A stretch of 64,000 bases of DNA from SZUA-36 sp963774415 (GTDB lineage: Bacteria > Pseudomonadota > Gammaproteobacteria > Xanthomonadales > SZUA-36). Made by a program: the position numbers and the translations under genes. The stretch is taken from NCBI GenBank assembly GCA_963774415.1, contig CAVZEU010000003.1, positions 1,116,001-1,180,000 of the forward strand, written 5' to 3'. Below the pieces are notes generated by a model. That model made no database searches and was not told where the DNA came from. It saw only the letters and a list, made by a program, of their open reading frames with translations. Below, one piece after another: positions 1-8,050 of the stretch. The first letter of the stretch is position 1; every line of letters begins with the position of its first letter.

Positions 1-1103
1 CGTATCTTGATACGGTTGGCAAGCAGGTCATTGGTGGCCGCCCGGCCCCATTCACCGCCCTCCGTCGTTTGTGTAAGCACCTCGATATTGTCCGTCAGGG
101 CACCCATCCACGGCGTCATTTTTTCCTCTTCGGTGCCCGGCAGAAAGCCGATGTCCTCGCCGATCGAGACCGTCGCGCGGGTGACTATGATTTCACTGAA
201 ATACTTCTCGTCCATCGTCAGGGCCAGGCCGGCCGCCAGTGCCAGCAGCGTTTTACCGGTGCCCGCCATGCCCAGCAGCGTCACGAAATCGATGTTGGGG
301 TCCAGCAGCAGGTTCATGGCGAAATTCTGCTCCCGGTTGCGTGCCCGGATGCCCCATATGCTGTTTTTCCCCGAGGCGTAATCGGTCACCAGTTTCAGCA
401 CCACAAAGGCCTCGTCGACGTCCGTCACGATAGCTTCAATGCCGTCGCCGTCGCCGATGACGACACACTGGTTGGGATACCAATCGTCGCCCTCAACGCG
501 CTTGATCCGGTAGCAGGTGGTGCCGTTGTCGTTCCAGGAATCGACCTGCGGGTAGCGATGCCAGAACGACTCGTCTTCGATGGTGATGCCCTTGTAGAGC
601 AAGTCGACATCGTCCAGCGCCTTGTCGTTGCGATAGTCTTCCGCCAGCACCCCGAGGATGGCGGCCTTGATCCGCAGGTTGATGTCCTTGGATACGAGCA
701 CGATCTCGTCATCGCTGTGACGGGCCTGCAACGCCAGGGCTGTGCTGAGGATTTCGTTGTCGGCGAAGGAGCCTTCGCTCAGCAGGCTCGGGTGTATGTC
801 GGTGCTCCGGGTTTGAAAATACAAGCGCCCGTTGGTGGAAGGCAGTTCCAGCCCGTGGGGAACCAGCAGTTCCAGGCCCTGGTCGAGACCGGTGACGCCC
901 TGTGCGTTCATCATATCGCCGATGAAGCGGCTGACCTGGCGCACGTTGCGCGCGACTTCCGACAATCCCTTCTTGGCCGCGTCGAGTTCCTCCAGCACGA
1001 TCATGGGCAGGAACACGTCGTGTTCCTCGAAGCGGAACATCGCCGTCGGGTCATGCATCAGGACATTGGTGTCCAGGACGTAAAGGCGTTTCTTTTCCGC
1101 CAT
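1..1103 (-). CDS. PhoH family protein with N-terminal PIN domain (partial)
   Basis: Read leftwards from ATG at 1103. The C-terminal end is cut by the window edge after about 367 codons. The N-terminus (YVLDTNVLMHDP, then VLEELDAAKKG and a later DNEI..VSKD acidic cluster) is a PIN nuclease-like domain over roughly residues 7-140. A PhoH-type P-loop NTPase domain follows, with Walker A GMAGTGKT at residues 278-285. PIN-PhoH fusions (YlaK/PhoH2 type) are known as RNA-directed ATPase/nuclease proteins; the cellular role in this organism is not established. It is divergent from nothing close by, and 178 bases separate it from the bcp stop codon. The family is clear and the precise function is not. 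I see no frameshift in the visible part. Confidence 0.9.
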   Translation of the reverse strand, partial: MAEKKRLYVLDTNVLMHDPTAMFRFEEHDVFLPMIVLEELDAAKKGLSEVARNVRQVSRFIGDMMNAQGVTGLDQGLELLVPHGLELPSTNGRLYFQTRSTDIHPSLLSEGSFADNEILSTALALQARHSDDEIVLVSKDINLRIKAAILGVLAEDYRNDKALDDVDLLYKGITIEDESFWHRYPQVDSWNDNGTTCYRIKRVEGDDWYPNQCVVIGDGDGIEAIVTDVDEAFVVLKLVTDYASGKNSIWGIRARNREQNFAMNLLLDPNIDFVTLLGMAGTGKTLLALAAGLALTMDEKYFSEIIVTRATVSIGEDIGFLPGTEEEKMTPWMGALTDNIEVLTQTTEGGEWGRAATNDLLANRIKI

Positions 1104-1281
1104 CAAGAAATTGCTTCCGATCCGGTTTTGGATCCTGTTGCTACCATGCAAAGAAATGGCCCCATGCTCCGGGGCTGGCCCTTGGATGCAGCCACGCGGC
1201 GCCGTGCCCCGCTCATGCGCGGCGACCAAACCGCGCTCTGCCTGGCGGCCTTGGTGGGCATACGCATGGTGTCAACAGGCC

Positions 1282-1746
1282 CTAGTCAAGTGCTTTGAGC
1301 GCTTCGAGGACCGCCTCTGCGTGGCCCGGGACGCGTACTTTGCGCCATTCATGGCGCAGAACGCCTTCCCCGTCGAGCAGGAAGGTGCTGCGAACCACGC
1401 CCATGTACTTGCGCCCGTACATGCTTTTTTCGTGAATGACGTCGAATTGCTTGCACAGGGCTTCGTCGGTGTCGCTGAGCAGGTGAAACGGAAACCGGAA
1501 TTTATTGCGGAAATTTTCGTGGCTTTTCACCGAGTCCCTGGAAACGCCGAGAATCTCGCCGCCGGCAGATTTGAATTCGTCGTACAGGTCTCGAAAGGCC
1601 TCGCCCTCGCGCGTACAGCCGGAAGTGTTGTCCTTCGGATAAAAGTAGATGACCAGTTTACAGCCCTGGAAATCGCCCAGTGACAAATTTTGGTCGCCGG
1701 TGGCGGGAAGGGTGAAATTGGTTACACGCTTGCCTACCTTGACCAT
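1282..1746 (-). CDS. bcp: Peroxiredoxin, Bcp/PrxQ family
   Basis: 154 aa, the usual Bcp length. Thioredoxin-fold thiol peroxidase that reduces H2O2 and organic hydroperoxides in the cytoplasm. The peroxidatic motif is TSGCTREGEAF with Cys44 as the catalytic residue. The canonical resolving cysteine five residues later in E. coli Bcp (GCTxxAC) is replaced here by Glu (GCTREGE). Only Cys30 and Cys98 remain as possible partners, so the protein may work as a 1-Cys enzyme or resolve through a distal Cys. It is transcribed divergently from dapA across about 130 bases, a neighbourhood common in gammaproteobacteria. The start ATG at 1746 gives MVKVGKRVTNFTLP, a normal family N-terminus. Confidence 0.93.
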   Translation of the reverse strand: MVKVGKRVTNFTLPATGDQNLSLGDFQGCKLVIYFYPKDNTSGCTREGEAFRDLYDEFKSAGGEILGVSRDSVKSHENFRNKFRFPFHLLSDTDEALCKQFDVIHEKSMYGRKYMGVVRSTFLLDGEGVLRHEWRKVRVPGHAEAVLEALKALD

Positions 1747-1875
1747 GTTTCCTCCGGGTACAGATTGGATCAGCCGCCCGTACCAACCGTGCGTCCGCGT
1801 CTGCTGGGAGGATACTTGTCAGCCACGGGGTCCGCAAGTACTATTGCGCAACGTTTTAAACGCATGGGTTTAGGT

Positions 1876-2763
1876 ATGTTCCACGGCAGTATCGTCGCGC
1901 TCGTCACACCGATGGACGAAGAGGGTCAGATCGATTTTCCCGCCGTGGAGCGCCTCGTCGATTTTCACCTCGGCGCCGGCACCGAAGCGATCGTGGTTGC
2001 CGGTACGACCGGTGAATCCGCAACGCTCAGTGAAGATGAATATGCCCGCCTGCTGAGCGCCGTCGTGGAGCGTGCCGCGGCCCGCATCCGCGTGCTGGCG
2101 GGCACCGGTGGGGCCGACACTGCCCGTGCGGTCAGGCGCACGCTGCTTGCCGCTGAACTGGGCGCGGACGCCGCCCTGGTGGTAACGCCTTATTACAACC
2201 GCCCGATGCAAACCGGATTATTGGCCCATTTCAATGCGCTTGCCGACGCTACGACGATTCCGCTGGTGCTATACAATGTGCCCACGCGCACCGCGGTGGA
2301 CCTGTTACCGGCGACCGTGGCGCAACTGGCGGGGCGTGATGAAATCGTCGGCATCAAGGAAGCCGTTCCCGGCAAAACGCGCATCGCCGAACTCGTGGCG
2401 CTGTGCGGCGGCAGGCTGGCGATATTCAGCGGTGACGATCCGACCTGCCTGGAGGCCATGCGCGCCGGTGCCCAAGGCGTAATTTCCGTGGCCGCCAACG
2501 TCGTGCCGCGGCAGATGGCGGACCTGTGCGCGGCGGCCGGGGCCGCAAATTGGCCCAGGGCGCTCGAAATCGATGGGGGCCTGCGCGACTTATATGGCCT
2601 GCTGGCGCTCGAAACCAATCCGATTCCTGTAAAATGGGCGCTTTTTAAAATGAACATGTGCGGGCGCGGCATTCGCTTGCCGTTGCTGGCGCTGGATCAA
2701 CAACATCATCGGGCGATGGAACTTGGCCTGCGACAACTCGGGCTGATGGCCTGCCGGACCTAA
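1876..2763 (+). CDS. dapA: 4-hydroxy-tetrahydrodipicolinate synthase
   Basis: Condenses pyruvate with aspartate semialdehyde in the first committed step of lysine and diaminopimelate synthesis. 295 aa, a TIM barrel of normal length. Visible catalytic features are VAGTTGESATLS (Thr44/Thr45), TPYYNRP, LYNVPTR with Tyr133 and Arg138, and the Schiff-base lysine Lys161 in GIKEAVPG. The reading frame is open upstream to about 1690, but the family N-terminus MFHGSIVALVTPM begins at ATG 1876, so that start is chosen. ATG 1864 would add four residues. bamC begins two bases after the stop codon, so dapA-bamC form an operon, the same pair as in E. coli. Confidence 0.97.
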   Translation: MFHGSIVALVTPMDEEGQIDFPAVERLVDFHLGAGTEAIVVAGTTGESATLSEDEYARLLSAVVERAAARIRVLAGTGGADTARAVRRTLLAAELGADAALVVTPYYNRPMQTGLLAHFNALADATTIPLVLYNVPTRTAVDLLPATVAQLAGRDEIVGIKEAVPGKTRIAELVALCGGRLAIFSGDDPTCLEAMRAGAQGVISVAANVVPRQMADLCAAAGAANWPRALEIDGGLRDLYGLLALETNPIPVKWALFKMNMCGRGIRLPLLALDQQHHRAMELGLRQLGLMACRT

Positions 2764-2764
2764 T

Positions 2765-3415
2765 ATGATCAATTCTGAAAAAACCAAGCCTGGTCTGAAC
2801 GCCGTGTTCCCCCAGGTGACCAGGATAGTTTTACTGTCACTGCTGACGGTCCTCGCCGGCTGTCACTGGTTCCATCGGCACGGGCCGGAATACCTGGACA
2901 GCAAAGAAGGTAAGCCACTGAAGATTCCACCGGGAATGAGTGCTCCGAAGAGCAACAACCCGATGTTGATATCGGTGGGGCCGATGCGCATGCCGACCGG
3001 CGACGAACTCAAGCCGGCGCCGCCGCGCGTGGTCAGCACCGCGGGCGGTCACGACAGCAACACCCACATGGCGTGGTCGGCGGAAGGTGCTTATCTTTTT
3101 GTCAAGGACACGCCCGCCAGCGTCGCGCGCCGGTTGGGCTATGCGATCAAACGCAGTGGTATGAAGCTGCTGGAGAAAGATGACAATGGCGCCTACAAGT
3201 TCCAGTATCAGCAGCAACATGTCGACAAGGAGGGCTTCTTTCATCGGATCATGTTTTGGCGCGACGGTCCCCGCGATTACTCGGGGACTTACCGCCTGGC
3301 GTTGAAGCAGGACGGCAAGAATACCCGCGTGTATCTTTACGAGACCGACGGCAGTTCCGCCGACACGGAAACGTCGGAACACATCCTCGGCATCTTCATG
3401 GAGCGGCTCGGCTAG
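2765..3415 (+). CDS. bamC: Outer membrane assembly lipoprotein BamC (NlpB)
   Basis: 216 aa lipoprotein, a peripheral subunit of the BAM complex that folds beta-barrel proteins into the outer membrane. The signal peptide is hydrophobic (IVLLSLLTVLAGC) with lipobox LAGC and lipidated Cys33. The n-region before it is about 20 residues, rather long, but there is no internal Met to start from. After the Cys comes a proline- and glycine-rich segment (residues ~40-95) that resembles the BamD-binding unstructured region. One helix-grip-like domain follows (LFVKDTPASVARRLGYAIKRS to the end). E. coli BamC is about 344 aa with two such domains, so this is a short one-domain version. It follows dapA directly. 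Confidence 0.88.
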   Translation: MINSEKTKPGLNAVFPQVTRIVLLSLLTVLAGCHWFHRHGPEYLDSKEGKPLKIPPGMSAPKSNNPMLISVGPMRMPTGDELKPAPPRVVSTAGGHDSNTHMAWSAEGAYLFVKDTPASVARRLGYAIKRSGMKLLEKDDNGAYKFQYQQQHVDKEGFFHRIMFWRDGPRDYSGTYRLALKQDGKNTRVYLYETDGSSADTETSEHILGIFMERLG

Positions 3416-3430
3416 CCGGCGCGAACGCCG

Positions 3431-3754
3431 TCAGCGCTCCAGTAACGGTAACTTGTCGTCCTTGCCGTCCCACTCCGTCGCGTCCTCGGGCGGCGCCTTG
3501 GCTTCCGTGATGACGGGCCAGATCAGGGACAGTTCCGCGTTCAATTCGATGAAGTGCTCCTGGCCTTCCGGCAGATCGTCTTCAGGGTAAATCGCCTCGG
3601 CGGGACATTCGGGCTCGCACAGCGTGCAGTCGATACATTCTTCCGGGTCGATGGCCAAAAAATTGGGCCCTTCGTGGAAACAATCGACCGGGCAAACTTC
3701 TACGCAGTCGGTGTATTTGCACTTGATACAGTTCTCGGTAACAACAAATGTCAT
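3431..3754 (-). CDS. fdxA: Seven-iron ferredoxin FdxA (FdI type)
   Basis: 107 aa low-potential electron carrier with one [3Fe-4S] and one [4Fe-4S] cluster. The nine cysteines match the Azotobacter FdI pattern displaced by one residue: Cys9, 12, 17, 21, 25, then 40, 43, 46 and 50 (ECIDCTLCEPEC). By homology Cys9/17/50 bind the 3Fe cluster and Cys21/40/43/46 the 4Fe cluster. The acidic C-terminal extension (ELNAELSLIWPVITEAK) is also typical. It is convergent with bamC (15 bases apart) and single in its transcription unit. A strong palindrome overlaps the likely promoter upstream (see 3831-3868). Confidence 0.97.
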   Translation of the reverse strand: MTFVVTENCIKCKYTDCVEVCPVDCFHEGPNFLAIDPEECIDCTLCEPECPAEAIYPEDDLPEGQEHFIELNAELSLIWPVITEAKAPPEDATEWDGKDDKLPLLER

Positions 3755-3830
3755 TGTGTAAGATTCCCTTGTGCGAGCGGTCGGTGACAGGGTACGCCGA
3801 CTGTCTGTTCAGGTTCGTTGAAAAACCCAA

Positions 3831-3868
3831 AGCATACTAGATTCCAGGCGGCTGTCACAGCCGCCTGG
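3831..3868 (-). promoter_or_regulatory. Candidate fdxA promoter overlapped by a perfect palindrome
   Basis: On the minus strand GTGACA (3853-3858) and TATGCT (3831-3836) lie 16 bases apart, a plausible sigma-70 promoter about 75 bases upstream of fdxA. The -35 hexamer sits at the centre of a perfect 11+3+11 inverted repeat, CCAGGCGGCTG (3844-3854) and CAGCCGCCTGG (3858-3868). It could be an operator. On the plus strand a TTTTT run at 3875-3879 follows the palindrome, so a terminator is the alternative, although no plus-strand gene ends here. The rest of 3755-4159 shows no gene. Confidence 0.45.
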
Positions 3869-4159
3869 CCGGACTTTTTAGATGGCTGTACATTCGCGGT
3901 GCGGCGGTAATTTATGCCGTGCTGCGGCGCGGAGACCCACATGGCGGGAACCGCAGGCCATGCCGGAGTGCGGGCACGGCGGGTCCGTTTTGGCGGCGGC
4001 CATTGAATGACGGTCATTACCCCTCATATCCTAGGCGAAGCCAGTCATCTTTATTGCTTTGCGCACAAGCCATCGCAATAGCGCCGATGGGCCTCGTTAT
4101 CGGCCCATGAACCAAGTGGGTGTTGTCGCGATGACTTGCGGACAGGAGGTTCTTGAACG

Positions 4160-4552
4160 ATGAGCGGAAATTTCGGATTCGGTAAAACCGTTGACATGGG
4201 TTTCGACGAGGCGGTGAGACGCGTGACCGAAGCGTTGGCGGGCGAGGGTTTTGGCGTTTTGACGCAGATCGATGTTCAGGCGACGTTGAAAAAGAAGCTG
4301 GGCGAGGATATGCGCCCCTACCTGATACTCGGCGCCTGCAACCCGCAACTGGCCCACCAGGCCATATCGGCAGTGCCGGATATCGGCTTGTTGTTGCCGT
4401 GCAACGTGCTCATCCGTGTCGACGAACAAGACCAGGTGCGTGTGGAATTCATGGACCCGGCGTCCGTGCTGGGACTGGTTGGCGATCCGCGCCTCGAGCC
4501 CCTGGCGTTGCAGGTCAAACAGAAACTCGAAAACGTGATGGCGGCGCTTTGA
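4160..4552 (+). CDS. DUF302 domain protein
   Basis: 130 aa, a single DUF302 domain running from GFGKTVDMGFDEAVRRVTEAL through the conserved PYLILGACNPQLAHQAI segment to the end. ATG 4160 is preceded by AGGAGG at 4144-4149. There is no signal peptide or membrane segment, so it should be cytoplasmic. The biochemical function of DUF302 is not established. Such genes are often found next to sulfur-oxidation and persulfide genes, which fits the BigR-type repressor and persulfide dioxygenase immediately downstream. That link is by neighbourhood only. The 53 bases upstream include a short GCCGAT/ATCGGC stem around 4083-4105. Confidence 0.88.
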   Translation: MSGNFGFGKTVDMGFDEAVRRVTEALAGEGFGVLTQIDVQATLKKKLGEDMRPYLILGACNPQLAHQAISAVPDIGLLLPCNVLIRVDEQDQVRVEFMDPASVLGLVGDPRLEPLALQVKQKLENVMAAL

Positions 4553-4625
4553 GCCGCCGGCTCGGTGGCAACGGCCGCTGGCCCGGTCTTTGCACTTTGA
4601 CGGAGACGAGCCCGGCGTGGATTCG

Positions 4626-4955
4626 TCAGGCGGCGTCCTTGCCTGGATCGCAGAACAATTCGTACAGGACCTGAATGAGCCGGGACGCCTGGCTGCTTCT
4701 GATCGAGTAGTAGATGGTTTGCGCCTCCCTGCGGGTTGCGACCAGGCCCTCCTTGCGCATCCTGGAAAGGTGTTGTGAAAGTGGCGACTGGCCGAGCGAC
4801 AACAGTTCCGCCATCTCTCCGACCGACTTCTCGCCCTCTGCCAATTGGCACAGGATCATGAGCCGGTCTTTGTGCCCGAGTGTTTTCATCAGTTTGCTGG
4901 CACGGTCTGCGGACCGGGCCATTTCTTGCACGTCAATGGCAGTTCGATGTTGCAT
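4626..4955 (-). CDS. bigR: ArsR-family persulfide-responsive repressor (BigR/SqrR type)
   Basis: 109 aa winged-helix repressor. The HTH is in SVGEMAELLSLGQSPLSQHLSRMRKEGLV and the beta wing in VATRREAQTIYYSI. Two cysteines, Cys36 (LMILCQLAEGEKSVGE) and Cys102 (LYELFC), are 66 residues apart. This is exactly the spacing of the sensing pair in SqrR (41/107) and BigR (42/108), which form a tetrasulfide bridge with reactive sulfur. It is divergent from a Blh-type persulfide dioxygenase, the classical BigR target. The metal-binding alpha3N/alpha5 ligand sets of arsenic and zinc sensors are not seen. The symbol is assigned by family; the regulated gene is inferred from position. Confidence 0.88.
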   Translation of the reverse strand: MQHRTAIDVQEMARSADRASKLMKTLGHKDRLMILCQLAEGEKSVGEMAELLSLGQSPLSQHLSRMRKEGLVATRREAQTIYYSIRSSQASRLIQVLYELFCDPGKDAA

Positions 4956-5086
4956 CCAGTGGTTTACCTACACGTATTGCGGTGTTTTTTAAGAATATAT
5001 ACGCTCCAACCGATTCACGGCAACCACGATATCGAAATGGCTGGGCTGGTTTTTAATATAATCCCGGTTGGGAGGCGCTAACAGGT
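4956..5086 (+). promoter_or_regulatory. Divergent bigR-blh control region
   Basis: AT-rich intergenic region between the repressor and the dioxygenase. For the plus strand, TATAAT lies at 5057-5062 inside TTTTTAATATAAT, and GGAGG at 5071-5075 serves the downstream gene; no clear -35 is seen. For the minus strand, TTGCCG (complement of 5018-5023) and TATATT (complement of 4994-4999) are 18 bases apart. The AT-rich tracts at 4986-5001 and 5051-5062 are the natural candidates for repressor sites, but I do not see a long perfect palindrome. Confidence 0.5.
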
Positions 5087-5950
5087 GTGCAGATGAAAAT
5101 CGAGGCATTCTTCGACGAGACGACGTTCACGGTCAGCTATGTCGTGGCTGATCCGCAAAGCCGCAAATGCGCGGTCATCGACCCGGTACTCGATTTCGAT
5201 CCCGCCTCCAGCCGCACCGCGACCGCGTCAGCGGACCGCGTGCTCGAATACATCGATGCCGACGGGCTCGAGGTCGATTGGGTCCTGGATACGCACGTAC
5301 ACGCCGACCACCTCTCAGCCGCCGCCTATATCAAGCGTAAAACCGGCGCACAGACCGCTATCGGGCGCCGCGTCACCGGCACGCAACGGACTTTCAGGGA
5401 GATGTTCAACCTTGGCGGGGATTTCGCCGTGGACGGCAGCCAGTTCGACCGCCTGCTGGCGGACGGGGACTCGTTACCGCTCGGATCCCTGCGCATCAGC
5501 GTGATGCACACGCCCGGGCACACGGCCGACTGCGTCAGTTACCTTATCGGAGATGCGGCCTTTGTCGGCGACACGCTCTTCATGCCGGATTACGGCACCG
5601 CGCGCGCCGATTTTCCTGGCGGTGATGCGGCCGAATTGTACCGATCGATCCGAAAGATTTTGCAACTTCCCGACGCGACGCGCCTGTTCATGTGTCATGA
5701 CTACAAGGCTCCCGGGCGGGACGAATTTGCCTGGGAGGCAACCGTGGCGGAGCAACGCGACGGCAACGTGCACATCCATGCCGGTGTCAGTGAGCAGGAG
5801 TTCGTTCGGTTCCGCCGCGAGCGTGACGCGGGACTGGGGATGCCAAGGCTGATTCTTCCCGCGGTCCAGGTCAATATACGCGGCGGCTGCCTGCCGCCGC
5901 CCGAAAACAACGGCGTGTCTTACCTCAAGCTGCCGCTCAACCGATTTTAG
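5087..5950 (+). CDS. Persulfide dioxygenase-like metallo-beta-lactamase-fold protein (Blh/ETHE1 family)
   Basis: 287 aa. MBL-fold mononuclear iron enzyme expected to oxidise glutathione persulfide to sulfite in the cytoplasm. The metal-binding motif THVHADHL is at about residues 70-77, followed by HTPGHTADCVSYLIGDAAFVGDTLF and a late CHDYK histidine. There is no rhodanese domain. ATPGHT-type and GDTLF motifs are those of Blh/ETHE1 rather than glyoxalase II. Start: GTG 5087 lies 11 bases after GGAGG; ATG 5093 would remove two residues and is equally possible. Divergence from the Cys36/Cys102 repressor makes sulfide- or persulfide-inducible expression likely. It is convergent with the downstream fatty-acid-oxidation-like gene, with a small GCCCG/CGGGC stem between them at 5954-5966. 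Confidence 0.9.
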   Translation: MQMKIEAFFDETTFTVSYVVADPQSRKCAVIDPVLDFDPASSRTATASADRVLEYIDADGLEVDWVLDTHVHADHLSAAAYIKRKTGAQTAIGRRVTGTQRTFREMFNLGGDFAVDGSQFDRLLADGDSLPLGSLRISVMHTPGHTADCVSYLIGDAAFVGDTLFMPDYGTARADFPGGDAAELYRSIRKILQLPDATRLFMCHDYKAPGRDEFAWEATVAEQRDGNVHIHAGVSEQEFVRFRRERDAGLGMPRLILPAVQVNIRGGCLPPPENNGVSYLKLPLNRF

Positions 5951-5972
5951 CCTGCCCGTTGCGGGCCGGGCA

Positions 5973-7970
5973 TTACGCCGACCAGCCCTGGTCGGCGCCG
6001 TAATACATGGGGCCGCCGCGCCACCGCGGAAAACCGTAGCCGTTGACCCAGATCACATCCAGGTCGCTCGAGCGGGCAGCGAGCCCTTGCTGTAGTATTG
6101 ACAGGCCTTCGGTGACAATGGCGCGGATCATGCGTTGCTGGATCTGCTCCTCTGTCAGTTCGCGCCGCGGGACGCCGAGCCGCCGCGCCTCGTCGCGGAT
6201 CAAGGCAACTATTTCAGGGTCCTCGGCGGCCGCACCGCTGTCCGGGTCGTAACGGTAGAAGCCGCGTCCTGTTTTGCGGCCGAGGTAACCTTTCTCGGCC
6301 AAGAGGTTGGCCGGACGGAAATAACAGGGGTCAGCGGGCGGGTTGGGGTTCTGCTTGCGGGCGTTGAAGCCGATGTCGATGCCTGACATGTCGAGTACCG
6401 CTGCCGGGCCCATGGCCATGCCCCAATTCTTCATGGCCTCGTCCAGTTGCCTTGGCGTGATACCTTCGAGCAGCATCTGTTGGCCCTCGCGCCCGTAGGC
6501 GGAATACATGCGGTTGGCGGCGAAGCCGAAACCATTGCCGACCAGCACCGGGCATTTGCCCAGCTGCCTGCCGAGCTTCATGACGCTGGCGATCGAACGG
6601 TCCGAGGATTGCGGCGTGCGCACGACCTCCAACAGCTTCATGACGTGGGCCGGGCTGAAGAAGTGCATGCCGGCGACCCGTGACGGGTCGCGCAGGGCGC
6701 CCGCGATGGCGCCGATATCCAGGTACGACGTGTTGGTCGCGAGTATTGCGTCGGGGCGGCAGTGTTTGTCCAGCGAAGCAAAAATATCCTGCTTGACACG
6801 CAGGTCCTCGAAAGCCGCTTCGACGACGAGATCGGCGTCGGCGAGCGAGGCATGTTCGCAACTGCCGCTGATCAGCGCCAGGCGCTGCCGCGTCTGCGTC
6901 TCGTCGATGCGCCCGCTGCGCACCATGCGGGCGTAGCTTTGTTCGATCGCCTCGAGCGCCTGGCCGAGCTTCTGCTGATCCGTTTCGAGCACCTTGACCG
7001 GTATGCCGCTGTTGGCGAAACACATGGCGATACCTCGCCCCATGGTGCCTCCGCCGATGATCCCGGCGCTGCGGATGTCGGCGGCGGGTGCGCTGATGGA
7101 CGCGGGCAATTTGCCGGCCGTTCGTTCCGCGAAAAAAATGTAACGCAGCGCCTTCGACTGGGATGACGCCATCAGGCGCAGGAAGATTTCGCGCTCTTGC
7201 TCGAGGCCTTCGGCAAAGGGCAGGCGCACGGCATTGCCGACCGCTTCCAGCGCGGCCAGCGGCGATTCCTGGCCGCGGGCTTTTTTGGCGACTCGCTGCC
7301 GCCAGGCTTCGAGCAGCGCGCGGGCCTCGGCTGAGTCCTGCATCACCGAATGACTGATGGGCGGTCGCGGAGCCCCGCTTGCAAGAATTTCACGGCAGTA
7401 TTCGAGCGCGGCTGCCCGCAAATCCCGATGCTCGGTGATCCGGTCGATGATCCTCATGCCCAGTGCTTCTTCGGCGCCCACCTGGCGGCCCGAGGTGATC
7501 ATGTCGAGCGCGTTTTCCAGGCCCGCGATGCGAGGCAGGCGCTGGGTGCCGCCGGCACCGGGTATCAGCCCCAGGCGAACTTCCGGCATACCGACCCGGG
7601 CGCTGTCGAGCGCGATGCGGTAACGGCAGGCCAGCGCGGTTTCGAAGCCGCCGCCCAGCGCCGTGCCGTGGAGGGCGGCGACAACGGGTTTGGGGCATTG
7701 CTCCAGCGCCGCCAACACCTCGGGGAGCGACGGTGGCCGGGGCGGCTTGCCGAATTCAGTGATATCGGCGCCGGCGATAAACGTGCGGCCGCCACAAAGC
7801 AACACCACTGCCCGTACGCGCTTATCATCCACAGCTCTTGCGAGGCAATCGACAAGGCCCTCGCGCACCGCGTGCGAGAGTGCATTGACCGGTGGGTTAT
7901 CTACGCGGATGACGGCAATTTCGTCTTCCTGATGGATCGAAACCGGGGCTGCGCCATTTTCCTGTTTCAT
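5973..7970 (-). CDS. Fused enoyl-CoA hydratase / 3-hydroxyacyl-CoA dehydrogenase
   Basis: 665 aa bifunctional enzyme of FadB/FadJ architecture. The crotonase domain occupies about residues 10-200 (oxyanion-hole segment RTFIAGADITEF, catalytic glutamates in GGGFETALACR and MPEVRLGLIPGAGGTQRL). The NAD-binding dehydrogenase domain starts at about 300 (GIIGGGTMGRGIAM) with catalytic His in GMHFFSPAHVMKLLEVV. A C-terminal dehydrogenase repeat ends in VNGYGFPRWRGGPMYY. It lies 80 bases downstream of paaX on the same strand. No separate paaF or paaH exists in the window, so this protein may carry out hydration of 2,3-didehydroadipyl-CoA and oxidation of 3-hydroxyadipyl-CoA. General beta-oxidation is the alternative. 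Confidence 0.92.
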   Translation of the reverse strand: MKQENGAAPVSIHQEDEIAVIRVDNPPVNALSHAVREGLVDCLARAVDDKRVRAVVLLCGGRTFIAGADITEFGKPPRPPSLPEVLAALEQCPKPVVAALHGTALGGGFETALACRYRIALDSARVGMPEVRLGLIPGAGGTQRLPRIAGLENALDMITSGRQVGAEEALGMRIIDRITEHRDLRAAALEYCREILASGAPRPPISHSVMQDSAEARALLEAWRQRVAKKARGQESPLAALEAVGNAVRLPFAEGLEQEREIFLRLMASSQSKALRYIFFAERTAGKLPASISAPAADIRSAGIIGGGTMGRGIAMCFANSGIPVKVLETDQQKLGQALEAIEQSYARMVRSGRIDETQTRQRLALISGSCEHASLADADLVVEAAFEDLRVKQDIFASLDKHCRPDAILATNTSYLDIGAIAGALRDPSRVAGMHFFSPAHVMKLLEVVRTPQSSDRSIASVMKLGRQLGKCPVLVGNGFGFAANRMYSAYGREGQQMLLEGITPRQLDEAMKNWGMAMGPAAVLDMSGIDIGFNARKQNPNPPADPCYFRPANLLAEKGYLGRKTGRGFYRYDPDSGAAAEDPEIVALIRDEARRLGVPRRELTEEQIQQRMIRAIVTEGLSILQQGLAARSSDLDVIWVNGYGFPRWRGGPMYYGADQGWSA

Positions 7971-8050
7971 CAGTTCTTTCCTGTCTGCAGCCGGATCGTG
8001 CTGCAGTCTGTGTGTAAATTGGGTTCACCGGCGTCGTCGCCGGGCGTGGT

